IMG/VR virus record: IMGVR_UViG_3300033141_002871
Coordinates: 1-61,849 of that record
DNA: 61,849 nt
Strand: one strand, 5' to 3'
From: a virus
Numbering within the stretch: position 1 is the stretch's first letter; every line of letters starts with the position of its first letter. Positions 16,954-24,282 of this stretch are shown here, piece after piece. Position numbers and translations under genes: made by a program. The notes beneath the pieces are model-generated. The model was not told where the DNA came from. It did no database searches and was given only the letters and a program-made list of their open reading frames with translations.

Positions 16954-17543
16954 GGAAAGAAGGTTTGTTTCTGTGTCTGATTTTGGTGGCCGGTTTGGCG
17001 GTCAACGCGATGACTGGTCGATGCGTGTATTTGCGCGGCAAAGAGGACGGGAGAAATGACATCATCCAGAAAGAGAATCCCCGCGATTTATTCGCCGAAG
17101 AAGAGTTGCGGTGGGTCACACATTCTCATGTGCTCGACGGGCCTGCCGACTACAGGACCGGCGTGCTCTGCGAGTTGTACGATATCGGTCCGAACGAGGT
17201 TGGGTACTGCGGGTACATCGACATGAGGGGGGTCTACGCGATAGGCATACAGATACTCACCGATAATCCGCAGGCGAAGGATGAGATGTACCTACGCTTT
17301 GAATGCACGGCCGAGGATGACGACACGGAGCCTGCCAGGTGCGCGTACACTGACGTGACCGAGCAGGTGAGGGGATTTCCGGAGATAACAGACAGGAATT
17401 TGTATCTCATGTTCATGGGTTCGGCGCTCCCGATGCCTGCCAGGTATTGCCGGCTCAAGTACCTGGCATATGGAGATGTTGGAGACCAGACGTTGGTCGT
17501 TTTTTATACGACGCTGGGGCCTCCGGCAGGGGTGTGGAGATGA
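16950..17543 (+). CDS. Membrane-anchored paralog of the virion-region protein at 39782
   Basis: 197 residues. ATG overlaps the previous stop. An N-terminal hydrophobic segment (LFLCLILVAGLAVNAM) is a signal or anchor. The remainder matches the C-terminal third of the gene at 39782: YCGYIDM, GIQI, FEC, DDDTEPARCAYTDVTE, YCRLKY and VFY occur in the same order, including the Cys residues. It lacks the middle part of the longer protein. Probably surface exposed. Its location far from the structural genes suggests duplication and reuse. Confidence 0.65.
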   Translation: MRKEGLFLCLILVAGLAVNAMTGRCVYLRGKEDGRNDIIQKENPRDLFAEEELRWVTHSHVLDGPADYRTGVLCELYDIGPNEVGYCGYIDMRGVYAIGIQILTDNPQAKDEMYLRFECTAEDDDTEPARCAYTDVTEQVRGFPEITDRNLYLMFMGSALPMPARYCRLKYLAYGDVGDQTLVVFYTTLGPPAGVWR

Positions 17544-17818
17544 CAATGTGGTGGTTTGATCCTAGTTGGAGGAATGCACGATGCACAAACTGCGGCGTGA
17601 GGATAGTAGATACGGGGGGCGATCCCGATTGGGGATACTGTTATGACTGCTACAGTCACATGGTGAGCCAACAACAGGAATACGAGTCACCAGATTCGCC
17701 GATTGTTTGCTCAATCTGTAAGAACGATTACGCGGTCTGCATGGAAAGCGGGTTTGATGTTTGTTCGCCGGAGTGTGCCGACGAGGCGGTGAGAAGATCG
17801 CGCAGCCATTTTCGATAA
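17540..17818 (+). CDS. Cys-rich zinc-binding protein, 92 aa
   Basis: ATG overlaps the previous TGA. Two four-Cys sites are visible, CTNCG...CYDC and CSICKND...CSPEC. Likely two small zinc knuckles; function unknown. A second ATG six bases downstream is possible. Confidence 0.6.
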   Translation: MTMWWFDPSWRNARCTNCGVRIVDTGGDPDWGYCYDCYSHMVSQQQEYESPDSPIVCSICKNDYAVCMESGFDVCSPECADEAVRRSRSHFR

Positions 17819-17832
17819 CTGGAGGTGGAAAG

Positions 17833-18225
17833 ATGAGAGCCCCCAGAACAGCCAGAGAAGCCGCCTGGCTCTCGTTGGTCCACTGGCGGAAGATGAACCG
17901 GTGGGTTGAAAAGCAGAATCCTGCTGTGTACCCAAGCAACATCAACATGCGCGGGGCAATATTCGTCAACTGGAAGGGGCGGTACTGTGCCCTGTGCACA
18001 TGGTCACGGGCAGAGGCAAATCGCTGCCATGAGGATAGGGAGGGCTTTACGCCGTGTTTTTACTGCCCATTGGCCAAGAAGTATGGTCCTTGCGGTACTG
18101 AAGGGAATGCTTGGGCGGAGAATGTTTGGACATTGGTAAACTCGGCTGATACCTGGGCCGAGTGGCTCAAGTATGGCCGCCGCATGGAGCGGCAGATTGA
18201 GACCGTGTGGAGGGAATTGAGATGA
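17833..18225 (+). CDS. Cys-rich hypothetical protein, 130 aa
   Basis: ATG with GGAGGTGG upstream. Contains a six-Cys region (YCALC...CHED...CFYC...CG) that could bind metal, surrounded by Trp-rich helices. No family recognised. Confidence 0.6.
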   Translation: MRAPRTAREAAWLSLVHWRKMNRWVEKQNPAVYPSNINMRGAIFVNWKGRYCALCTWSRAEANRCHEDREGFTPCFYCPLAKKYGPCGTEGNAWAENVWTLVNSADTWAEWLKYGRRMERQIETVWRELR

Positions 18226-18542
18226 TGAAGTTCGGAGTTTTTCTGGACGGTCCGCTGGCAGGGGAGTTTAGAAGAGTGGAGGCCCTGCCGAAGATCAACA
18301 TTCCTCTGCCCAAGAGGATAACTGTATGTGACTGCGACCCGGAGTTTGAGTCGGTCACCGAGGACGCACCTGCGGGGGTATTCACGTATTACCGGATCGC
18401 CATCGGAGAACAGATCGCGTTCTACTCGAAGTACGAGGATGACTACGAGGCGATCAAGTGGAGTATCAAGACGATGTTGCTCTCCAACATCAACGCTGAT
18501 GTCTGGGTCCGCAACTGCAGAAGCCTGCGGGCCTACGAGTAG
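18222..18542 (+). CDS. Hypothetical protein, 106 aa
   Basis: ATGATG start overlaps the previous stop. Mixed alpha/beta composition with FLDGPLAGEFRRVEALP at the N-terminus, a pattern seen in small phage proteins of unknown role. Confidence 0.6.
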   Translation: MMKFGVFLDGPLAGEFRRVEALPKINIPLPKRITVCDCDPEFESVTEDAPAGVFTYYRIAIGEQIAFYSKYEDDYEAIKWSIKTMLLSNINADVWVRNCRSLRAYE

Positions 18543-18552
18543 GGGGTGTGTC

Positions 18553-18912
18553 ATGATTCTGGTATTTGTTTCTGGCCCGATAGCTGCGAACAATACGTGG
18601 CTGCGGGAGCGCAACATTCGGAGAGCGGAGGAGGTTGCCTTGGAGCTGTTGGAGTACGGCTACTCGGTGTTCTGCCCGCACACGATGACCCGGTTCTTCG
18701 AGGGTGCGTTACCACCGAAGGACTTTTACCAGGCAGACCTAGAGGTGCTGCGTCGCTGCGACGCGGTCCTTCTCATTCCGGGCTGGGAGGACAGTACTGG
18801 ATCGCGTGAGGAGCTGAGGGAGGCGAACCGGAGAGGGATTCCGGCGTTCACGGACCTGAACGTACTGAAGATGGCGCTTCCGCCCTGCGGCGGAGAGGAG
18901 GAAGGAACATGA
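18553..18912 (+). CDS. DUF4406 / nucleoside deoxyribosyltransferase-like protein
   Basis: 119 residues. Starts VFVSGPIAANN, then GYSVFCPHTM, DFYQADLEVLRRCDAVLLIPGWEDSTGSREEL. The terminal Gly-Trp-x-x-Ser with a following Glu matches the DUF4406 branch of the deoxyribosyltransferase superfamily. Such proteins may act on nucleotides; substrate unknown. Confidence 0.65.
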   Translation: MILVFVSGPIAANNTWLRERNIRRAEEVALELLEYGYSVFCPHTMTRFFEGALPPKDFYQADLEVLRRCDAVLLIPGWEDSTGSREELREANRRGIPAFTDLNVLKMALPPCGGEEEGT

Positions 18913-19163
18913 AGTGCGATATCTGCGGTTGGGAGGCGGCGGTCGAGTACGAGTTATCTCGGTTCAAGAGCAGCTTCCGGGTCGAGACGGACACGGACAA
19001 GGTGTGCCAGGCGTGCCTTTCCGCTCTGGAGAAGATGGAGCGGGAGGCGAGGGAGCGGGTCCAGGAGTTCGTGGAGAAGGAGACGATGGAGTTGGGGCAG
19101 AGGATCGTCGACATGAAGGCGAAGTTCAGGGGGGAGATTGTTGAGGACGATACCGATGGCTGA
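18909..19163 (+). CDS. Zinc-binding coiled-coil protein, 84 aa
   Basis: ATGA overlap with the previous gene. CDIC near the N-terminus and CQAC at about residue 33 form a four-Cys site, followed by a charged helix from residue 38 on. Function unknown. Confidence 0.6.
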   Translation: MKCDICGWEAAVEYELSRFKSSFRVETDTDKVCQACLSALEKMEREARERVQEFVEKETMELGQRIVDMKAKFRGEIVEDDTDG

Positions 19164-19377
19164 GGAGCAGATCAGCCTGTTCCTTCAGGAAAGGAAACCG
19201 GAGGAGCCGGAGCTTCCGCGCTGTGTGAACTGCGGGAGAAGGGAGGGGACGGCGAAGGTCTATGTCCAGTCGGCGCAGGAGCTGGCGCCTGGTATCTACA
19301 AGGGTGTTTGTCATGAGAAGTGCCTGCGTCGTAGGTTCTGCGAAAAGACGAGTAGCAAGGGGAGTCCAGCGCCGTGA
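19156..19377 (+). CDS. Small Cys-rich protein, 73 aa
   Basis: Overlaps its upstream neighbour by 8 bases. CVNCGRREG with a later HEKC and a further Cys gives a possible zinc site. Function unknown. Confidence 0.55.
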   Translation: MAEEQISLFLQERKPEEPELPRCVNCGRREGTAKVYVQSAQELAPGIYKGVCHEKCLRRRFCEKTSSKGSPAP

Positions 19378-19796
19378 GCAAGGCAACCGAGCTGGAGGTT
19401 GTCTGTCCTTACTGTGGCAGGCCTGCAGAGCTTGTGGATATCCAGGTGATCTATGGCAAGAGCTACGGGTTGATCTGGCTTTGTCGGCCATGCGAGGCCT
19501 GGGTTGGGACGCACAAGAACAGCAAGAAGCACGCACCTCTCGGCAGGCTTGCGAACGAGGAGTTGCGGAACTGGAAGAAGCGAGCGCATGAGCGCTTTGA
19601 TCTGCTATGGCAGCGCAAGGTTAGGAAGGAGGGGTGCACTGTAACAGCTGCAAGGCGGGCCGCTTATAAGTGGTTGGCGGAGCAACTCGGGATCTCAATG
19701 CGGGCTTGTCACATCGGCAGGTTTGACGTTGAGCAGTGCAAGAGGACCGTGGCGATTTGTGCGATGAAAGGAGGCAAGAATGAAAGTGTTGCCTGA
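19374..19796 (+). CDS. DUF3268-type zinc-finger protein
   Basis: 140 residues, GTG overlapping the previous stop. CPYCG and CRPC flank a beta region (VIYGKSYGLIWL), then GTHKNSKKHAPLGRLANEELR, which matches the DUF3268 zinc-finger family found in phages. The C-terminal half looks like a small helical DNA-binding segment. Function unknown. Confidence 0.7.
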   Translation: MSKATELEVVCPYCGRPAELVDIQVIYGKSYGLIWLCRPCEAWVGTHKNSKKHAPLGRLANEELRNWKKRAHERFDLLWQRKVRKEGCTVTAARRAAYKWLAEQLGISMRACHIGRFDVEQCKRTVAICAMKGGKNESVA

Positions 19797-20094
19797 AGGA
19801 ACAGAGAGCAAGGAAAGGGAGAAGAAGAGGTGGGATGTCTACATGGCTTGGCAAAGGACGGTGGCAGATTTGAGGGGACTGTCGGAAGTTGCCCGGCAGT
19901 TTGGCAGCATAGTACAGAACCCTGTGCTTATGCAGGCCGATGAGCCGTTGTTGGTGGAGTATGTGGAGCGGTGCGCTAGCTTTGTGGCGAGGATCGAAGA
20001 TACGGTTGAGCAGGTGCGCAAGCTATGCGCCAAGTCGGTTGTCGTGGTCACAAGCACTGAAGGAGTGGAGTTGAGCGAAGGAGGAGAGCCATGA
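19780..20094 (+). CDS. Hypothetical protein, 104 aa
   Basis: ATG with AGGAGGCAAGA upstream, overlapping the preceding gene. Helical, no motif recognised. Stop overlaps the next ATG. Confidence 0.55.
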   Translation: MKVLPEGTESKEREKKRWDVYMAWQRTVADLRGLSEVARQFGSIVQNPVLMQADEPLLVEYVERCASFVARIEDTVEQVRKLCAKSVVVVTSTEGVELSEGGEP

Positions 20095-20564
20095 CAAAGA
20101 CGTGTGGAGAATGTCCGTGGTGGGCGGTAGAGGACCGCGAGTTGCCTGGCTCGAAATGGGGAATGTGTAGGTATCACAGGTTTTTGCAAGCGAAGGACTA
20201 TAAGACTTGCAAAGAGCGTCGCATGTTTGAGTCCCTGCGCGATGAAGTGAGGAGGTTGCGGGCGGGAAACAAGTCGCTTGGATCAGACCTGGAGAAAACG
20301 AAGCGTGACCTGGAGTTTCTACGCGGACAGTCTCCTACGTGCCCGAACTGCGGTGTTCGTTCGCTGGATTACGATCCAGACGGGAAAGTGTATGCATGCA
20401 GGATCTGTGGAGAGAGGTACACTGAGCACGCCCTGGAGTTCATCGGAAGAGATGGGCGCATGCCAGCAAGCACGTTTCAACTGCTGGAGCAACTGCGAGC
20501 AGAGGTACAGCGACTGCAGAGGGAGCTGAACGTCGTTCTCAAGAACAAAGGAGGTATAGAGTGA
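20091..20564 (+). CDS. Zinc-ribbon coiled-coil protein, 157 aa
   Basis: Four parts: a Cys-rich start (CGECPWW...CRYH...C), a short coiled coil (residues 45-78), a zinc ribbon (CPNCG...CRICG) and a second coiled coil at the C-terminus. Architecture suggests a nucleic-acid-associated scaffold; function unknown. Confidence 0.6.
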   Translation: MTKTCGECPWWAVEDRELPGSKWGMCRYHRFLQAKDYKTCKERRMFESLRDEVRRLRAGNKSLGSDLEKTKRDLEFLRGQSPTCPNCGVRSLDYDPDGKVYACRICGERYTEHALEFIGRDGRMPASTFQLLEQLRAEVQRLQRELNVVLKNKGGIE

Positions 20565-20779
20565 AGCGGAAGGAGAGACAGATGGGTAGCGGGGATTATT
20601 CCAATCGGATCTTTTACTGCAGAGCGGAACACATATGGCAACCTGGTATCAAGGCCTTCAAGGTCTTGCACCCGGATGCGGTGGAACTACGGCAGGAGGA
20701 TGGTTGGCCGGGTGGCGATGTGGTGGTTTATGAGTGCCCGCACTGCAAGCATCGCTTCAGGATAGAACTTCCGCAGTGA
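20561..20779 (+). CDS. Small zinc-binding protein, 72 aa
   Basis: GTG overlapping the previous stop. A single C-terminal CPHCKHRF motif plus upstream YCRAEH may make a zinc site. Function unknown; an ATG at 20582 would shorten it. Confidence 0.5.
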   Translation: MKRKERQMGSGDYSNRIFYCRAEHIWQPGIKAFKVLHPDAVELRQEDGWPGGDVVVYECPHCKHRFRIELPQ

Positions 20780-20799
20780 ACAAGAAAAGGAGATGTAGA

Positions 20800-20829
20800 A
20801 TGAAACTGAGCAAGGCAGAGGAGAGCTAG
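20800..20829 (+). other. In-frame upstream start and nine codons ending in an amber codon
   Basis: AAAAGGAGATGTAGA precedes an ATG at 20800 that reads MKLSKAEES and then TAG at 20827-20829. The same frame continues as the next gene. The nine residues look like the natural N-terminus of the downstream protein, so the TAG appears to interrupt one gene. Confidence 0.6.
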
Positions 20830-20832
20830 TTG

Positions 20833-21120
20833 ATGTACCTGGAGACGCGGGCGGTGGATCATAGGGGTTGGGTGGATGCAAGCTTGATGAGCGAGGAGGA
20901 TTTCACCACTGCAAAAAAGTGGAACGAGGAAGGCTACGTCAAGTTCGGCCGGGTGGTCTTCGATGACGCCAACCGTGCTTCCAGCCTCCACCACCACCTT
21001 ACGCACTGGTGCGAGTTGTCGGAGGCGGTCTGGGAGGATGTAATCCGGTTGCGCAGGGAGCGGGCCGAGCGTGGCCTTCAGAATCGCACTTACAAGCGCA
21101 CGGAGGAGAAGCAAACATGA
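20833..21120 (+). CDS. Hypothetical protein, 95 aa, probably truncated at its N-terminus by an amber codon
   Basis: Reads MYLETRAVDHRGWVDASLMS, a pattern I recall from small phage and bacterial proteins that begin with a LSKAEE-type segment. Here that segment lies upstream in the same frame, separated by TAG. Translation may restart at TTG 20830 or ATG 20833. TAG serves as an ordinary stop elsewhere in the window, so general reassignment is unlikely. Confidence 0.55.
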   Translation: MYLETRAVDHRGWVDASLMSEEDFTTAKKWNEEGYVKFGRVVFDDANRASSLHHHLTHWCELSEAVWEDVIRLRRERAERGLQNRTYKRTEEKQT

Positions 21121-21374
21121 GGGTATGCGTGAATTATAGAGATGGATATTCACCTACTACCGGTCTGGAAGGAAAGAACCCCCCAGGGAATGTATCAGAT
21201 ACAGCGGTCAAAATGTGGGAGTGCCCCGAGTTCCTGAAGGTCGACATCAATGAACTGCTGTTCAAATACGCGCCAAAGAGCATGACCATCGGGGAGTTCG
21301 ACGAACTGGCGGGCAAAGTCTATGCGACGATAGTCGAGAGGTGCGAGAAATTTTCGGCTGACAAGGAGGATTGA
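21117..21374 (+). CDS. Hypothetical protein, 85 aa, paralog of the gene at 24044
   Basis: ATGA overlap with the previous gene. The C-terminal 40 residues (INELLF...MTIGEFDELAGKVY) align with those of the gene at 24044 (VNNLLF...MTIGKFEEIAAGLY). The N-terminal half differs. Function unknown. Confidence 0.6.
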   Translation: MRVCVNYRDGYSPTTGLEGKNPPGNVSDTAVKMWECPEFLKVDINELLFKYAPKSMTIGEFDELAGKVYATIVERCEKFSADKED

Positions 21375-21376
21375 CC

Positions 21377-21457
21377 TTGAGGTGGCCGATGACAGTTTTA
21401 TGGGACTTGGTTCGATGCAGTGACAAACGACTGAAGAGGCAAGGAGTAGTATCATGA
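21377..21457 (+). CDS. Possible 26-aa peptide
   Basis: TTG start seven bases after an AGGAGG; ends in an ATGA overlap with the next gene. It may be a coupling leader rather than a functional peptide. Weak evidence. Confidence 0.25.
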   Translation: MRWPMTVLWDLVRCSDKRLKRQGVVS

Positions 21458-21705
21458 AAAATCGCGAGGTACAGGTGATGGTTGAAGCTTGTCGGCTAAC
21501 AGATGAGATGCTGGACGCACAGTACCCCAGTGATTTACACATACCGGGTGTCGTGTACGATCCCAAGAACAGGTGCGCCTATATCGACACATCGGAAGGT
21601 CGAATGCGGGTAGTCGTGGGTGACTACATCGTCAGGGACTGGAACGGGGATCTCTACCTATGCAAGCCCGATGAATTTGAGGCAATCTACGAGGTGCTGC
21701 CATGA
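21454..21705 (+). CDS. Small phage protein, 83 aa
   Basis: The central VVVGDYIVRDWNGDLYLCKPDEFEAIYE follows the GDWIIRG-x-GE-YPCKP-x-FE-x-TYE pattern seen in many small siphophage proteins of unknown function. Stop overlaps the next ATG. Confidence 0.65.
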   Translation: MKNREVQVMVEACRLTDEMLDAQYPSDLHIPGVVYDPKNRCAYIDTSEGRMRVVVGDYIVRDWNGDLYLCKPDEFEAIYEVLP

Positions 21706-21911
21706 CCGTCATCGACCGGGCGAGAAATCTAGCCGCCATGTGGAATCCGATCATGTCACGAACAGCCGAGGTGCTTAACGAGTTGGCCGACAAGCTGGAA
21801 GCTGTGGTTGCCAACATTGGGGACAAGTGCCCGCCGGGTGCTGACTGCGAACACGAGCACCCGGACGATCTTGCTTGCGCGAAGTGCTGGCGCAAATGGC
21901 TGGAGGGATGA
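21702..21911 (+). CDS. Small Cys-rich protein, 69 aa, paralog of the next gene
   Basis: MTVIDRARNLAAM at the start and CPPGADCE...CAKCWRKWLEG at the end match the start and end of the next gene. The Cys cluster may bind zinc. Compared with its neighbour it lacks the central part. Confidence 0.6.
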   Translation: MTVIDRARNLAAMWNPIMSRTAEVLNELADKLEAVVANIGDKCPPGADCEHEHPDDLACAKCWRKWLEG

Positions 21912-22270
21912 CCATGACCATTCTTGAGCGGGCACGGGAGTTGGCGGCCCTGGCCGAGAAGACGACCAGGGGGCCGTGGACCGCATTTACCGATGACAGC
22001 AGGTACCCACCGCACACGAACATCGCGGCTGTCACCAGAAAGGGAACATCGTTGGTTTTCTCGCTGCCGGGGCACGACAAAGAGGAACCGGATGTTGAAC
22101 TCATCGCCGCCGCCCCCGAGATGGCCGAACTGTTGGGCAGGCTGGCGGGGAAGCTGGAGGATCTGCTTCCGGACTCGATGGGCAAGTGCCCGCCGTCTCG
22201 GCGCTATCGGAACTGCCCGGCGAATATCGACAGTTGCCCCGATTGCTGGCAGGAGTGGCTTGAAAGATGA
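21908..22270 (+). CDS. Ead/Ea22-like protein with Cys-rich C-terminus
   Basis: 120 residues. MTMTILERARELAALAEKT and then GPWT...DVELIAAAPEMAELLGRLAGKLE follow the pattern of the Ead/Ea22 phage family (function unknown, early-region proteins). The C-terminus CPPS...CPANIDSCPDCWQEWLER repeats the motif of the previous gene. ATGA overlap with the upstream stop. Confidence 0.65.
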   Translation: MTMTILERARELAALAEKTTRGPWTAFTDDSRYPPHTNIAAVTRKGTSLVFSLPGHDKEEPDVELIAAAPEMAELLGRLAGKLEDLLPDSMGKCPPSRRYRNCPANIDSCPDCWQEWLER

Positions 22271-22338
22271 ATCGAACTGTCGCTGTATTACCAGGAGCCC
22301 GACGAATGACCATCCTCGCCACCAAAGAAAGGAAGTGA
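22267..22338 (+). CDS. Possible 23-aa peptide, perhaps a remnant
   Basis: ATGA overlap with the previous gene. Contains an internal MTILATKERK that resembles the MTILERAREL start of the upstream paralog, so it may be the remnant of a third copy. Confidence 0.25.
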   Translation: MNRTVAVLPGARRMTILATKERK

Positions 22339-22342
22339 GACA

Positions 22343-22747
22343 ATGAGAAGAAAGATAAAGACTGTTCCAATGTCCGAGGCTGCCGAGGCCATAGCAGAGG
22401 CAGTAGGAGCAAAGCCCGGGGATACGATAGAGATTGCGGCTCCACAATTCACGCGCACACCAGACATGCCGGCATCAGCGTGCCCACCGGGTAGCAGCGT
22501 TGAGTGGAGTGACTTGAAGAAAATGACGGTCAAGCAACTCAAGGAGCTTGGCTGTGGAAACTGGGACGGCAGACTGATGCTGTTCCCTGGCGAGTGGTAT
22601 CATCATATCCCTGCCGGTTACGAAGTGGAAGGTATTTCTGGGAACAAGGAAGCATTTATTGCCGGTGTAACCGATGACGACATCAGGTTTGGGTGCTTGC
22701 CGTACGGTGTCCCCGCGGTTGATGGCAAGGTTGAGGTCGAAGACTAG
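22343..22747 (+). CDS. Hypothetical protein, 134 aa
   Basis: ATG with GGAAGTGAG upstream. Contains a segment LKKMTVKQLKELGCGN typical of SAP/HeH-like helices, then an aromatic-rich beta part. Function unknown. Confidence 0.55.
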   Translation: MRRKIKTVPMSEAAEAIAEAVGAKPGDTIEIAAPQFTRTPDMPASACPPGSSVEWSDLKKMTVKQLKELGCGNWDGRLMLFPGEWYHHIPAGYEVEGISGNKEAFIAGVTDDDIRFGCLPYGVPAVDGKVEVED

Positions 22748-22749
22748 CC

Positions 22750-22941
22750 ATGGCCACCCTCGCCATCGACCCGGGCCGGCGCAGTGGCAGGTGTCTGATT
22801 TGGAACGACAAGCCCACCTCGGGCATCGTGGACGGGACGACCTGCCTGTCCGAGGTGGAGAAGTGCGCTGCTCATGACCTGGCTGGAGAGGATGTCGTGC
22901 CGTTTTGCCTCGGTTGTTGGCAGGAGCGGCTTGACAGTTGA
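22750..22941 (+). CDS. Hypothetical protein, 63 aa, with RNase-H-like start and Cys-rich end
   Basis: Begins MATLAIDPGRRSG, which resembles the first strand of RuvC/RNase H folds, but is far too short to be one. The end (CAAHD...CLGCWQERLDS) repeats the Cys-Trp motif of the genes at 21702 and 21908. May be a recombinant fragment. Confidence 0.45.
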   Translation: MATLAIDPGRRSGRCLIWNDKPTSGIVDGTTCLSEVEKCAAHDLAGEDVVPFCLGCWQERLDS

Positions 22942-22986
22942 TCGAAGGTCCTGGGGCTGATACTATCCGGAGCCGAGGAGGACAAG

Positions 22987-23274
22987 ATGAGAGAAAATGA
23001 GGAGCATACTGAAAAGATCCATATTCGGGTGAAGCTGAACGTTAGGGCGGGCGTGCCGACATTGAACGGGTCGGTATACCCCAAGGAGCTGCTGGACAGG
23101 GCCATCAAGGAGAGGCGCGAGGACTTCCGGCTCGGCAAGGTGCTCCTCACCTCGGACTACGAGTTCCCTCCGCGGGGAATGCTCGGCCAGGTGCAGGACA
23201 TCCGGGTCGACGACGACGACGAGGTCTGGGCGGAGGTGGAGGTGGACAGGGGCGCGGTGCCGATACCCGAATGA
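22987..23274 (+). CDS. Hypothetical protein, 95 aa, resembling the start of prohead-protease-like proteins
   Basis: ATG with GGAGGACAAG upstream. LNGSVYPKELLDRAIKERRE and later GMLGQVQDIRVDDDDEVWAEVEV resemble the opening strand and a later strand of phage prohead-protease-like folds, but no Ser or His catalytic site is present. The frame ends in TGA, after which the same frame stays open for about 70 codons; a nonsense truncation is possible. Confidence 0.5.
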   Translation: MRENEEHTEKIHIRVKLNVRAGVPTLNGSVYPKELLDRAIKERREDFRLGKVLLTSDYEFPPRGMLGQVQDIRVDDDDEVWAEVEVDRGAVPIPE

Positions 23275-23483
23275 GCGACGGAGCCAGTCATTGAGGAGTG
23301 TGTGGTGGAAACGTTGTTGATGAGGACGGCGGGCCGAATCCCCATGTGGTCAAGCCGACCGTCCAATAGTCCGGTGGCAACCAGTTGGGGCCAACCCGAC
23401 GGGACCTGCTGGGGCACGTACCAGCCAAACCCGGCGAGCTGGGTGGAAGGCCCGGCATTTTATTTACAACGGAAGGGAGGAAG
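23275..23483 (+). other. 209-base stretch without a convincing gene
   Basis: The frame of the previous gene continues past its TGA to 23487 but reads like low-quality protein. A neighbouring frame gives 23 residues rich in Gly and Asn (GGNVVDEDGGPNPHVV). It looks like decayed coding sequence; no terminator or promoter stands out. Confidence 0.4.
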
Positions 23484-23723
23484 ATGATGGAGATCGAACC
23501 GGTGACGGAGGGCATGGTGGACGCATTGATTCGTGCTGTGGGTCCCATGTCCGCCCAGGTTAGCGGACTGTACGAGGTAGACCTTGAAAGAGGCCGTGGC
23601 GTGCTGGGCAAGTTGAAGCACTGCCTGTGGGACACCAGTGGTAGGCGCATCACGGTAGTGGTGTCATCCGATGGTGGGGTGATTATAAGTCGGAGCAAAG
23701 AGAAGGACGGAGAGGACTATTGA
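23484..23723 (+). CDS. Hypothetical protein, 79 aa
   Basis: ATGATG with GGAAGGGAGG upstream. Basic/acidic mixed protein, no known motif. Confidence 0.5.
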   Translation: MMEIEPVTEGMVDALIRAVGPMSAQVSGLYEVDLERGRGVLGKLKHCLWDTSGRRITVVVSSDGGVIISRSKEKDGEDY

Positions 23724-23884
23724 GCGACAATAGCTCACGAAACGATATCAGGAAGTATTGCCCAGACTGGTACGACGGTCCGTCAGATCCACATCTACGG
23801 GTAAGTCCTGTATTTGAGAATGGTAAAAGGACTGGGTTGTGGAGGTGTCACTACACAAGGAGGCGGCATGGGACAATCGTGTGA
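23720..23884 (+). CDS. Possible 54-aa protein
   Basis: TTG start overlapping the previous TGA. KYCPDWYDGPSDPHLRV and CHYTRRRHG have a protein-like composition. It overlaps the next gene by 17 bases. Weak start signal, so low confidence. Confidence 0.35.
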   Translation: MSDNSSRNDIRKYCPDWYDGPSDPHLRVSPVFENGKRTGLWRCHYTRRRHGTIV

Positions 23885-24128
23885 AAAATGCGGCAGCGAC
23901 GAGCTAGAGATCATTTCCGAGGAGCCGGCTCCGCACATCGGTCCGGGCTATGTGCTGGCGACCAAGAGGTGCCGCAGATGTGGGGCGGTCCAGGAGCAGA
24001 AGGGAGTCGGCAGGGAAGACGCCCAGGGTCAGGAGGGTGAGGGATGTACCCGGACAACTGTCACGGTAGGGGCGGCATCCGGTGGGGCGTCAGAAGGGAC
24101 GAGCCCTGGACCCCGCCGGACGACCTGA
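23868..24128 (+). CDS. Zinc-ribbon protein, 86 aa
   Basis: ATG with AAGGAGG upstream. CEKCGSDEL...KRCRRCGAVQ is a clear four-Cys zinc ribbon in the first 50 residues; the rest overlaps the next gene by 85 bases and is low complexity. Function unknown. Confidence 0.55.
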   Translation: MGQSCEKCGSDELEIISEEPAPHIGPGYVLATKRCRRCGAVQEQKGVGREDAQGQEGEGCTRTTVTVGAASGGASEGTSPGPRRTT

Positions 24129-24259
24129 AGGAGAGGGTCAACAACCTGCTGTTCCCGGTGGTGCCGGAGGACATGACCATCGGAAAGTTCGAGGAGATCG
24201 CCGCCGGGCTGTACGATCTGATCTGCGACTCTGTCGAAAATTATTTATCGGATAAATAA
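24044..24259 (+). CDS. Hypothetical protein, 71 aa, paralog of the gene at 21117
   Basis: ATG with AGGAGGGTGAGGG upstream. C-terminal 40 residues match those of the gene at 21117. The last codons and stop (LSDK-stop) lie within palindrome copy 3. Confidence 0.6.
   Translation: MYPDNCHGRGGIRWGVRRDEPWTPPDDLKERVNNLLFPVVPEDMTIGKFEEIAAGLYDLICDSVENYLSDK
24241..24259 (+). repeat. 19-bp AT-rich palindrome, copy 3
   Basis: Perfect palindrome TTATTTATC-G-GATAAATAA. It encodes the last six codons and the stop of the upstream gene. The ParB-PAPS-reductase gene begins 24 bases later. Confidence 0.85.
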
Positions 24260-24282
24260 GAGACTTAATTTAGGAGGACCAG

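Noticed and set aside
20800-21120. TAG reassigned as a sense codon in this phage
   Set aside because: Several well-supported genes end in TAG with ordinary following gene starts, so a single in-frame TAG is better explained as a mutation or local restart.
23302-23487. 61-codon frame after the gene at 22987
   Set aside because: Trp/Pro/Ser-rich, no ribosome site, same frame as the upstream gene past its stop; looks like non-coding or decayed sequence.
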